DNA from: Gammaproteobacteria bacterium
GTDB taxonomy: Bacteria > Pseudomonadota > Gammaproteobacteria > GRL18
DNA: 8,612 bases
Reading direction: 5' to 3'
Assembly (NCBI GenBank): GCA_024511395.1
Contig: JANELJ010000076.1
Coordinates: 1-8,612 of the forward strand
The translations under genes were made by a program, and so were the position numbers. The notes below the pieces were generated by a model. It worked only from the letters and a program-made list of their open reading frames with translations. It ran no database searches and was not told the DNA's origin. Below are positions 1 to 6,134 of the stretch, one piece after another; the stretch's first letter is position 1, and the number at the start of each line of letters is the position of its first letter.

Positions 1-460
1 AACCGGAAATAATTTTGAGCCACAAAAGCCGGAGCTTATTGAGGATCTTTCTTAAGTTATGTCCAGCGGCTACCATAACCACATTAATGGCATCACCGAC
101 TGCACCTTTGAGGTAGCAGCGATCTAAACGGCCATCGTTTTTCATATGACCGATTTCAGGCTCAATCGCACTGCGCCGTTTTAATGCCTTTTTAATACTT
201 CGGGTAACATCTCGCTTCTGACCTGAGATAAAAACTTTCGTATCTTTTACCTTATGTCCACGATAGCCCCGATCAACAAAGCACTGTTCCGGCTGTACAG
301 CTGTAAACTGTTTTATCTGTTCCAGTTGTGGCAGCAAGGTATGTCCATCATAAGGATTGCCCGGACAACTTTGAGCGTCAATAACAAAGCCTTCCTTGTT
401 AGTTACCGCGATACTGGCTTTAACTCCAAATTCATAAGGCTTATGAGCCTTGCCATTACA
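1..460 (-). pseudogene. IS5-family transposase, C-terminal fragment
   Basis: The reverse strand reads openly from about 460 down to the window edge (about 153 residues). It contains the core of an IS5-group DDE transposase: KAHKPYEFGVKAS, then GNPYDGHTLLPQ, then FVDRGYRG carrying the second catalytic Asp. After these comes RRSAIEPEIGHMKNDGRLDR, which has the R-3-E-6-K signature and the catalytic Glu, and finally GDAINVVMVAAGHNLRKIL close to the usual C-terminus. The N-terminal half, with the first catalytic Asp and the DNA-binding region, is absent: homology stops near 455-466, where the opposite strand becomes a CobW-family gene. The true C-terminus and the terminal inverted repeat lie beyond position 1. 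The fragment cannot encode an active transposase. The family call is firm, the exact IS is unknown, and the junction position is uncertain by about 15 bp. Confidence 0.85.
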
Positions 461-1286
461 GATGGCGCTTAATCTGCTGATAAAGCAGGCCGATCCCCAG
501 CGGATTTTAATAGAGCCAACCGGGGTGGGGCACCCATTAAAAGTCGTTGAAACCCTGACCGGTGAGTTTTATGCTAAAGTTCTGGATTTACGGGCCACCA
601 TCTGTCTGGTTGAAGCAAAAAGACTGCGGGATAAACTTTATCTTGATAATGAAACCTTCAGGGATCAGCTAAATATTGCCGATGTACTTCTGGCCAGTAA
701 ATGTGATCAAACTTCAGAAGATGATAAAAATTATTTTTTTGATTTTGCTCAGCAATTCAGTTTGCCCAAGGCACATGTTGAATGTATAGAACAGGGTGTT
801 TTCGCTTCCGAGCTGCTGGATATCCCACGTAATCCACAACGTGAAGCTGTTTATCCTAATGCTCATCCGCAAGGAGCCGGGTATAAACAGGATGAACCAG
901 GTCATGAACACACACATGCACACAATCATCAGGATAATGCCGGACAATGCGAGGTTTCTGACGATTTAGAGGAAATGGCTTGCGACTGGCGTCGCTTTGA
1001 AAATAACGGTCAGGATTACTATGGTTGCGGATGGATATTCAAAGCTAATATCCTGTTTGATGAACAATGCCTGATGAAATGGGCCAATAATCCGGATTTT
1101 ACTCGTGTTAAAGGGATCTTTCGCACTGAATCGGGCTGGATTGTCATTAATCGTATGGATGATCAAATCAGCATGGAAGAATCCAGTTATACCTCAGACA
1201 GTCGTGTAGAGCTGATTAAACCGGACTATCATGACTGGAACCATATAGAACAGGAGCTGCTAGCTTGTATTGTTCGATATCTGTAA
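450..1286 (+). pseudogene. CobW/YeiR-family GTPase (zinc metallochaperone-like), 5'-truncated
   Basis: This is the C-terminal three quarters of a G3E GTPase of the COG0523/CobW group, whose members are GTP-dependent metal chaperones, often for zinc. Numbering from the TTG at 450, visible parts are LLIKQADPQRILIEPTGVGHP (EPTG at 22-25), the guanine-specificity motif SKCD (83-86), a His-rich metal-binding stretch with five alternating histidines (152-160), and a CobW_C domain including RVKGIFRTESGW (about 219-230) and ending SRVELIKP. The Walker A loop and the CxCC metal motif, normally in the first 80-100 residues, are missing. Upstream of 450 the frame hits a stop at 444-446, and the opposite strand is transposase. 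There is no convincing ribosome binding site at 450 or at the in-frame ATG at 462. The remnant is probably not functional as a GTPase. The body has no further lesions, which suggests recent truncation. Confidence 0.85.
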
Positions 1287-1509
1287 GTCAAAGTTGTAAT
1301 TAAGCTCTAAATTATTAAAAAACCAGTTTTTTCGACTAAAAAAACATATTAATTAAATCATTATATGGTAATAATGATGCTGTATTTCAAATAATTTATG
1401 GTTTCTGTATAAGAGTTAATCTTTAAAATACAGTAAGTTAATTGTATTTTTATGAAATATTAGGGTTTTCCCTTCTTTTCTTCTGTAGTTGGATGTGTTT
1501 TTATATAGA
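1287..1509. other. AT-rich intergenic stretch
   Basis: I see no coding signal on either strand. The sequence is strongly AT-rich, with runs of A and T near 1315-1345 and one short inverted repeat at 1357-1378. A TATATA hexamer at 1502-1507 could be a -10 element for the structured region that follows, but no good -35 hexamer lies 16-18 bp upstream (the sequence there is pyrimidine-rich, TTCTTCTG-like). I see no clear terminator for the CobW remnant: the A-run/T-run pairing around 1316-1332 is too weak to call. Confidence 0.5.
1357..1378. repeat. 8-bp perfect inverted repeat in AT-rich spacer
   Basis: ATCATTAT at 1357-1364 is the exact reverse complement of ATAATGAT at 1371-1378, with the 6-nt loop ATGGTA between them. 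It has almost no GC pairs and no T-tract, so it is not an intrinsic terminator. It could be an operator-like dyad or chance in AT-rich DNA. Confidence 0.4.
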
Positions 1510-1711
1510 GCACAAAATAAATCCTACTAAGGGGAACGGGGGAGCGAAAACCTGAATTGATAAAATGCTTTAAAAGAAACGATTCAGCGATAAAAATAAG
1601 GCGCAACTATTTAGCAGGATGCTACTAGAAATGCACTGCATAATTCGTTTCTGATATTTTAGCGATACAGGTTTAAAGCCTGAAAGCCCATTTTTTAAAT
1701 GGGCTTTTTTT
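1510..1711 (+). ncRNA. Candidate structured small RNA ending in an intrinsic terminator
   Basis: No protein is encoded here, but nested complementary segments can be read by eye. AAACCTG (1548-1554) pairs with CAGGTTT (1668-1674). Across a mostly pairable 6x6 interior, TAAAAT (1561-1566) pairs with ATTTTA (1656-1661), and further in AGAAACGA (1575-1582) pairs with TCGTTTCT (1645-1652). An inner hairpin forms from GCAG..TGC (1614-1622) and GCA CTGC (1633-1639). The outer stem is followed within 10 nt by a strong Rho-independent terminator (1683-1711). A weak -10-like TATATA lies at 1502-1507, so a transcript might start near 1514. I do not recognise the family: it does not match my recall of 6S, tmRNA, SRP, RNase P, selC tRNA or the common riboswitches. 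It could also be a leader for the selenium operon, or a small non-autonomous element. The 5' boundary is a guess. Confidence 0.45.
1683..1711 (+). terminator. Rho-independent terminator
   Basis: AAAGCCCATTT (1683-1693) is the exact reverse complement of AAATGGGCTTT (1697-1707), with a TTT loop, followed by further T residues to 1711. The left arm starts with an A-run, so the signal could also work in reverse. It lies 540 bp or less after the CobW remnant and about 115 bp before the selenium operon. It therefore separates upstream transcription, including the candidate small RNA, from selD. Confidence 0.85.
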
Positions 1712-1827
1712 ATGCCTGTTATAAAATATGCTGCTAATAACAGCTGCCTGGAAAAACATACTCACTATTGTTAAAATCAATATCAGTAAATCATTCCTTT
1801 TTAATATTTCAAAACCGGATCAGATGT

Positions 1828-4149
1828 TTGAATAGCCAGCCAGATATTGCCGTTAAAGAACTTGTGCTTATTGGCGGAGGACATAGTCATGTCGGACTAT
1901 TAAGAATGTTTGCCATGAATCCGCTGCCGGGGCTAAGAATTACTCTGCTGGCCAGTGATATACATACCCCGTATTCGGGTATGCTGCCGGGCTTTATTGC
2001 CGAACAATACAGCTTTGATGATGTGCATCTGGATTTAAGGCCTCTGACTGAATTTGCCCATGCCCGTCTGTACCATACGGCTGTGACCCGTATTGACCCG
2101 AAGCAGCGGCTGGTTTATTCCGATCGTCGTCCCCCGGTAAAATATGATCTGCTGTCCATTAATATTGGTTCTACTCCTGATGATTTTAGTATTCCCGGTG
2201 TACAAGAATATACTATTCCTGTAAAACCGGTTAAAGCCTTTATAACCCAGCTGGACAGCATAATCGATCAGGCTTTAAATAATAATGAATTTGAACATAT
2301 CTGTGTGGTTGGCGGCGGTGCCAGCGGCGTTGAACTGATTATGGCGGTACAGTATCGTCTGACAAGGGAACTGGCTCAGAAAGGCAGTTCTGTTAATGGC
2401 AAAAAACTAAAATACACATTAATTACCGCTGATCCAACCATTTTACCCCCACATAATCAATCTGTTCAGCGACGCATTAAAAAACTGTTTAAGCAGCGTC
2501 AAATTAATCTGTTAACTGATACCTTTATTAATAATATAGAACTGGATACATCTGTAAACAAACGACTTCTGGGCTGTAAAAATGGCTCAGTAATTAGTAC
2601 GGATACGGTGATCTGGTGTACCAGTGCCAGTCCGCCGGACTGGCCTGAACAGTCTGGGTTGGCAGTGGATAAGAAGGGTTTTATTCAGGTTAATGACTAC
2701 TTGCAATCGGTATCCCACAGCAATATTTTTGCAGCCGGAGATATTGCATCTATGGTTAACCATCCCCGACCCAAGTCCGGTGTCTATGCCGTGCGTCAGG
2801 GACCGCCATTGTTTCGTAATTTGCGGCAGTTTGCACAGGGTGAAACATTAACCACCTATAAACCGCAGAAACACTTTTTAAGCCTGCTTAACTGTGCTGA
2901 CAGAACCGCGGTGGCGTCGCGCGGACCGTTCGCCTTTCAGGGGCATTGGGTATGGCAGTACAAGGACTGGATTGATGTCCGTTTTATGAAGCTCTTTAAA
3001 GAGTTTCCGTCCATGGAGCAAACTCCGGTAGCGGATATCAATAGTAATATGCTCTCTGGTAAAGCACTGGAAAAAATAAAGGAAATTCCCATGCGCTGCG
3101 GCGGCTGTGGTGCCAAGGTCGGCAGTACGGTGCTCAGCAGGGTGCTGAAACGTTTGCAGCAGCCGGATAGTAATACCCAGGGCATTATTGTCGGTATGCA
3201 GCAGTCTGATGATGCTGCGGTTATCGAGGTACCGGATGGACAGGTTCTGGTACAGTCCCTGGATTATTTTCGTGCTTTTATTGATGACCCTTTTATTCTG
3301 GGCAAAATTGCGACCAATCATGCCCTGGGTGATTTATACGCCATGGGAGCGACACCTCATTCGGCTCTGGCTCTGGTCACTTTACCTTATGCACTGGAAC
3401 ATATTATAGAAGAAGAACTGTTTCAGTTAATGTCCGGGGCGCTTGAAGCGGTCAGTGAACACCAGATGCAGCTGCTTGGTGGACATACTGGAGAAGGATC
3501 TGAAATGGCCTTTGGCATGAGTGTCAACGGTTTTGCCAGAACGGCGGAAATTATGACCAAGGCCGGCCTTAAAGTCGGGCAAAAACTTATTCTGACTAAA
3601 CCTCTGGGTACCGGTGTTTTACTGGCGGCCAATATGAGAATGAAGGCCAAAGGCCGCTGGATTGAGGAGGCAATTGATACCATGCTGTGTTCCAGTCGAC
3701 AGGCGGCCTGGATATTTAAGCACTTTCAGGTAAAAGGCTGTACCGATATTACCGGATTCGGCCTACTGGGGCATTTAATAGAAATGCTGAACAGTTCGAA
3801 GGTGTCTGCCCGTATTGATTTATCCTTCCTACCGGTACTGGAAGGCAGTTATGTTATGTTAGCAGAAGGTATTTTCAGTTCCCTGCAGGATGAAAACCTA
3901 CGTCCTAGACATGCTATAAAAAACCTGCAGGCTTTTACTGAACATCAGGCTTATCCACTGCTGTTTGATCCGCAGACGGCCGGCGGACTGCTGGCTGGTG
4001 TTGATGCTGAAAAAGCAGATGATTGTTTGCGGCAGTTACATAAAGCAGGTTATTATCAGGCTCAGATAATCGGAGCGGTAACAGATGCTGAACCTGACTC
4101 AGAACATATCACGCAAGAAACTGTTACCTCGGTAACACTGATGAGTTAA
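1828..4149 (+). CDS. selD: FAD/NAD(P) oxidoreductase fused to selenide, water dikinase (selenophosphate synthetase)
   Basis: This is a two-domain protein of about 773 residues. Residues 1 to about 410 form a pyridine nucleotide-disulfide oxidoreductase (NDH-2-like). It has FAD-binding LVLIGGGHSHV (about 11-22), the NAD(P) fold GGGASGVE (162-169), AAGD (302-305), and the GVYAVRQGPPL and KDWIDVRFM blocks typical of SelD-fused oxidoreductases. From M422 follows SelD, which makes selenophosphate from selenide and ATP. MRCGGCGAK carries catalytic Cys427 and Lys430 (Cys, not selenocysteine), followed by DDAA (461-464), GDLYAMGA (from 501), GGHTGEG (551-557) and FDPQTAGGLL (713-722). Free-standing SelD is about 345 residues. 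The start is chosen at TTG 1828, which has CGGA 8 nt upstream and puts the first beta strand at the usual distance. A TTG at 1768 would add 20 residues unlike the family. selU follows 4 nt after the stop, so the two are probably co-transcribed. The oxidoreductase role is not established; reducing power or selenium delivery to SelD is inference. Confidence 0.93.
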   Translation: MNSQPDIAVKELVLIGGGHSHVGLLRMFAMNPLPGLRITLLASDIHTPYSGMLPGFIAEQYSFDDVHLDLRPLTEFAHARLYHTAVTRIDPKQRLVYSDRRPPVKYDLLSINIGSTPDDFSIPGVQEYTIPVKPVKAFITQLDSIIDQALNNNEFEHICVVGGGASGVELIMAVQYRLTRELAQKGSSVNGKKLKYTLITADPTILPPHNQSVQRRIKKLFKQRQINLLTDTFINNIELDTSVNKRLLGCKNGSVISTDTVIWCTSASPPDWPEQSGLAVDKKGFIQVNDYLQSVSHSNIFAAGDIASMVNHPRPKSGVYAVRQGPPLFRNLRQFAQGETLTTYKPQKHFLSLLNCADRTAVASRGPFAFQGHWVWQYKDWIDVRFMKLFKEFPSMEQTPVADINSNMLSGKALEKIKEIPMRCGGCGAKVGSTVLSRVLKRLQQPDSNTQGIIVGMQQSDDAAVIEVPDGQVLVQSLDYFRAFIDDPFILGKIATNHALGDLYAMGATPHSALALVTLPYALEHIIEEELFQLMSGALEAVSEHQMQLLGGHTGEGSEMAFGMSVNGFARTAEIMTKAGLKVGQKLILTKPLGTGVLLAANMRMKAKGRWIEEAIDTMLCSSRQAAWIFKHFQVKGCTDITGFGLLGHLIEMLNSSKVSARIDLSFLPVLEGSYVMLAEGIFSSLQDENLRPRHAIKNLQAFTEHQAYPLLFDPQTAGGLLAGVDAEKADDCLRQLHKAGYYQAQIIGAVTDAEPDSEHITQETVTSVTLMS

Positions 4150-4153
4150 ATTT

Positions 4154-5293
4154 ATGGCTAATGCGATAGACAGAGAACTAATACGCTCCCTGTTTCTAAA
4201 AAACATTCCGCTAATGGATGTCCGGGCTCCGATCGAATTTGAGCAGGGCGCTTTTCCCAATGCCGTTAACCAACCTCTGATGGATGATCAGGAGCGCCAC
4301 GAAGTGGGTATTCGTTACAAACAGGCTGGTCAGGATGCGGCCATAAAACTGGGTAATAAGCTAGTCAGCGGTGAGATAAAAGCACAGCGGATTGCCCGGT
4401 GGAAGCGTTTTGCAGAGCAGCATCCTGATGGCTACCTGTACTGTTTTCGGGGCGGTTTGCGTTCCAGAACCGCCCAGCAGTGGCTGAAGGAGCAGGGTAT
4501 AGAGCTGCCCTTGGTTAACGGTGGCTATAAAGCCATGCGTCGGGTATTAATTGATGAACTTGAGCAGGGTATAGAACAGTCTAATTTTGTTATTCTGGGA
4601 GGCAAAACCGGTACCGGTAAAACTTGGTTATTAAAAGAACTGAATCACAGCATTGATCTGGAAGGTCTGGCCAATCATCGCGGATCGAGTTTTGGGCGTT
4701 TCCCCGATGGTCAGCCCAGCCAGATTAACTTTGAAAATAATCTGGCTATTTTACTGATGCGTTTGCGGGCAGGCGGAGCACATAGATTCTGGCTGGAGGA
4801 TGAAGGCCGGATGATAGGCAGTTTATGCCTGCCTCAGTCGTTGCGGGATAAAATGACTGAAGCTCCGCTGGTTATGCTTGAGGAAGATCTGGACTATCGC
4901 ATTAATGTTATTCTCAAGGATTATGTAATCGATCTCTATGCTTATTATGAGCGCTATCTGGCCGATAACCCGGTAGATGAGGATGTACAGGAATTTTCGA
5001 GACCGGCTTTTGAGATGTTTTCCGATTATCTGCTCAATAGTCTGGAACGAGTTAAAAAACGCCTTGGTGGAGAACGCTATCAGTCCATCAGCAAACTGAT
5101 GTCAGCGGCACTGAATGAGCAGCAATCCAGTGGTTCAGTTGCCCAGTACAAACTCTGGATAGAGGCTTTATTAACCTCGTACTATGATCCAATGTATGAA
5201 TATCAGCTGGAAAAGAAACAGGAACGGGTTATTTTTCGTGGTAATTCCCATCAAATTCTCGCCAATCAGAACAAAATCCTTGATATGAGTTAA
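4154..5293 (+). CDS. selU: tRNA 2-selenouridine synthase
   Basis: SelU (YbbB/MnmH) replaces sulfur with selenium in 2-thiouridine at wobble position 34 of Lys, Glu and Gln tRNAs, using selenophosphate and passing through a geranylated intermediate. At 379 residues it is close to the E. coli protein (about 364). The N-terminal rhodanese domain contains DVRAPIEFEQGAFP (22-35) and the YCFRGGLRS loop with the active-site Cys at residue 97, the same position I recall in E. coli. A P-loop GGKTGTGKT lies at 149-157, followed by DLEGLANHRGSSFGR and LEDEGRMIGS. The C-terminus carries the family's YYDPMYEYQLEKK..VIFRG signature. All key residues are present. The ATG lies 4 nt after the selD stop with no strong ribosome binding site of its own, so translational coupling is likely. 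Its 3' end overlaps a candidate regulator site for the next operon. Confidence 0.96.
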   Translation: MANAIDRELIRSLFLKNIPLMDVRAPIEFEQGAFPNAVNQPLMDDQERHEVGIRYKQAGQDAAIKLGNKLVSGEIKAQRIARWKRFAEQHPDGYLYCFRGGLRSRTAQQWLKEQGIELPLVNGGYKAMRRVLIDELEQGIEQSNFVILGGKTGTGKTWLLKELNHSIDLEGLANHRGSSFGRFPDGQPSQINFENNLAILLMRLRAGGAHRFWLEDEGRMIGSLCLPQSLRDKMTEAPLVMLEEDLDYRINVILKDYVIDLYAYYERYLADNPVDEDVQEFSRPAFEMFSDYLLNSLERVKKRLGGERYQSISKLMSAALNEQQSSGSVAQYKLWIEALLTSYYDPMYEYQLEKKQERVIFRGNSHQILANQNKILDMS

Positions 5294-5320
5294 GGCGCTT
5301 CCAGACAATTAAAATATAAT
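5280..5320 (+). promoter_or_regulatory. Candidate FNR/DNR-regulated promoter of the hemerythrin operon
   Basis: TTGAT (5280-5284), four bases, then GTTAA (5289-5293) form an FNR/ANR/DNR-like box. It matches TTGAT-N4-GTCAA at 9 of 10 positions and TTGAT-N4-ATCAA at 8 of 10. A perfect TATAAT lies at 5315-5320 without any recognisable -35 hexamer. If transcription starts near 5327, the box centre (5286.5) falls at about -40.5, close to the -41.5 of class II FNR-type activated promoters. The right half-site is the selU stop region. Binding is inferred from sequence only, and the regulator could sense oxygen (FNR/ANR) or NO (DNR/NnrR). Confidence 0.5.
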
Positions 5321-5341
5321 TTCCCTTGGTAACTACATATT

Positions 5342-5348
5342 AAGGTGG
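5342..5348 (+). promoter_or_regulatory. Ribosome binding site fixing the GTG start of the hemerythrin gene
   Basis: AAGGTGG lies 7 nt upstream of the GTG at 5356. It supports this start over the out-of-frame GTG at 5345, which gives a protein with no family resemblance. Confidence 0.6.
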
Positions 5349-5355
5349 CTGAAAC

Positions 5356-5787
5356 GTGTCTTCTACAATTAACTTATTTATGGCTGCACACCACAAGGAA
5401 TGTGATGAACTGTTTGCGCAGGCAGAACAGGCCGTTTCTGAAGGTGACTGGGAAGATGGTTTATTCCGTTGGCAGGCTTTTGCTGATGAACTGGAAAAGC
5501 ATTTTACCCGGGAAGAACAGATTCTTTTTCCTGAATTTGAACAGGCAACCGGTATGACCGGAGGACCGACTCAGATGATGCGCATGGAACATGAGCAGAT
5601 GCGCTCCTTGGTGAATGAAATCAATAAGGTCGGCACTGCCCGGGATATGGATCAGTTTCTGGGTTTAAGCGAAAGTCTGATGGTGACCATGCAGCAGCAT
5701 AATATGAAAGAGGAGCAGATCCTTTATCCCATGACCGATCAGTCTTTAACTAATGCCCAGGAAATTATTGAGCGTATGAACCAGTAA
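5356..5787 (+). CDS. Hemerythrin-like (HHE) domain protein
   Basis: This is a 143-residue soluble four-helix protein of the hemerythrin HHE family, which binds a di-iron centre. The ligand pattern is complete: His12 or His13 in AAHHKECDEL, His49 and Glu53 in EKHFTREEQILFPEFE, His79 in MRMEHEQMR, and His115 and Glu119 in MQQHNMKEEQILYPM. The two HxxxE-ILxP halves are the internal repeat typical of the family. There is no signal peptide or membrane segment, so it is cytoplasmic. Translation starts at GTG with a good ribosome binding site. Family members bind oxygen or nitric oxide, or help protect or repair iron proteins under nitrosative stress; which applies here is not shown. It heads a likely operon with the DUF2249 and membrane protein genes, behind a candidate FNR/DNR-type promoter. 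Confidence 0.92.
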   Translation: MSSTINLFMAAHHKECDELFAQAEQAVSEGDWEDGLFRWQAFADELEKHFTREEQILFPEFEQATGMTGGPTQMMRMEHEQMRSLVNEINKVGTARDMDQFLGLSESLMVTMQQHNMKEEQILYPMTDQSLTNAQEIIERMNQ

Positions 5788-5847
5788 GTTCCTTATGATG
5801 GCAGGGACTATAAGACAATGGTCAGTGAGAAATGATCAGGGAAACAA

Positions 5848-6117
5848 ATGGTTAGGGAAATAGTTGTTGATGTTAGTGATTTAGAAGCGCCTCAGCCCTT
5901 TGAAGAGGTTTTAAAGCAGCTTAAGGTACTTGGGCTTGGAGATTATATTCATATGCTGCATCGAAAGAAGCCATTACCTTTATTGCAGATGCTGCAAGAA
6001 AACGGTTATGCGTCAGTTATGCGTAAAGGAGACACAATACCCTGGGAAATATTTATCTGGAATACTGCTGATCCTCTAAGCAATGAATACTGCCGGAGTC
6101 AATTTGCTCCCGATTAA
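5848..6117 (+). CDS. DUF2249 domain protein
   Basis: This 89-residue protein is essentially one DUF2249 domain, a small alpha/beta fold related to TusA-like sulfur carrier proteins. Visible landmarks are VVDVSDLEAPQPFEEVLKQL (6-25), LGLGDYIHMLHRKKPLPLLQML (about 28-49, with the family's H-R-x-x-P turn) and WEIFIW (66-71). The only Cys is Cys82 near the C-terminus, so the CPxP sulfur-carrier motif of TusA is absent. AGGGAAA sits about 5 nt before the ATG. It lies 60 nt after the hemerythrin gene and 17 nt before the membrane protein, consistent with one operon. DUF2249 genes often accompany hemerythrin, NO-handling and denitrification genes, but their biochemical role is unknown. The family call is fairly sure. 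Confidence 0.85.
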   Translation: MVREIVVDVSDLEAPQPFEEVLKQLKVLGLGDYIHMLHRKKPLPLLQMLQENGYASVMRKGDTIPWEIFIWNTADPLSNEYCRSQFAPD

Positions 6118-6134
6118 TCCTGAGCAGGCTGCCT

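Noticed and set aside
254..472. Open + strand frame over the transposase region
   Set aside because: It is the antisense of a clear transposase reading frame and resembles no protein family I know.
1510..1711. Structured region as 6S RNA, tmRNA, selC tRNA or retron msr-msd
   Set aside because: No recalled 6S, tmRNA or tRNA-Sec sequence signatures are present, and there is no reverse transcriptase nearby for a retron.
1768..1783. FNR-like TTG...ATCAA pattern just before selD
   Set aside because: TTGTT-N3-ATCAA is one base too short for the 14-bp FNR box and the left half-site is poor.
2878..3683. Several open frames on the - strand and an extra + frame inside selD
   Set aside because: They lie within the strongly conserved SelD coding frame, lack family resemblance and have no ribosome binding sites; they are shadows of the real gene.
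5345..5557. Alternative GTG-initiated frame overlapping the hemerythrin gene
   Set aside because: The overlapping frame from 5356 carries all hemerythrin ligands and has the better-placed ribosome binding site.
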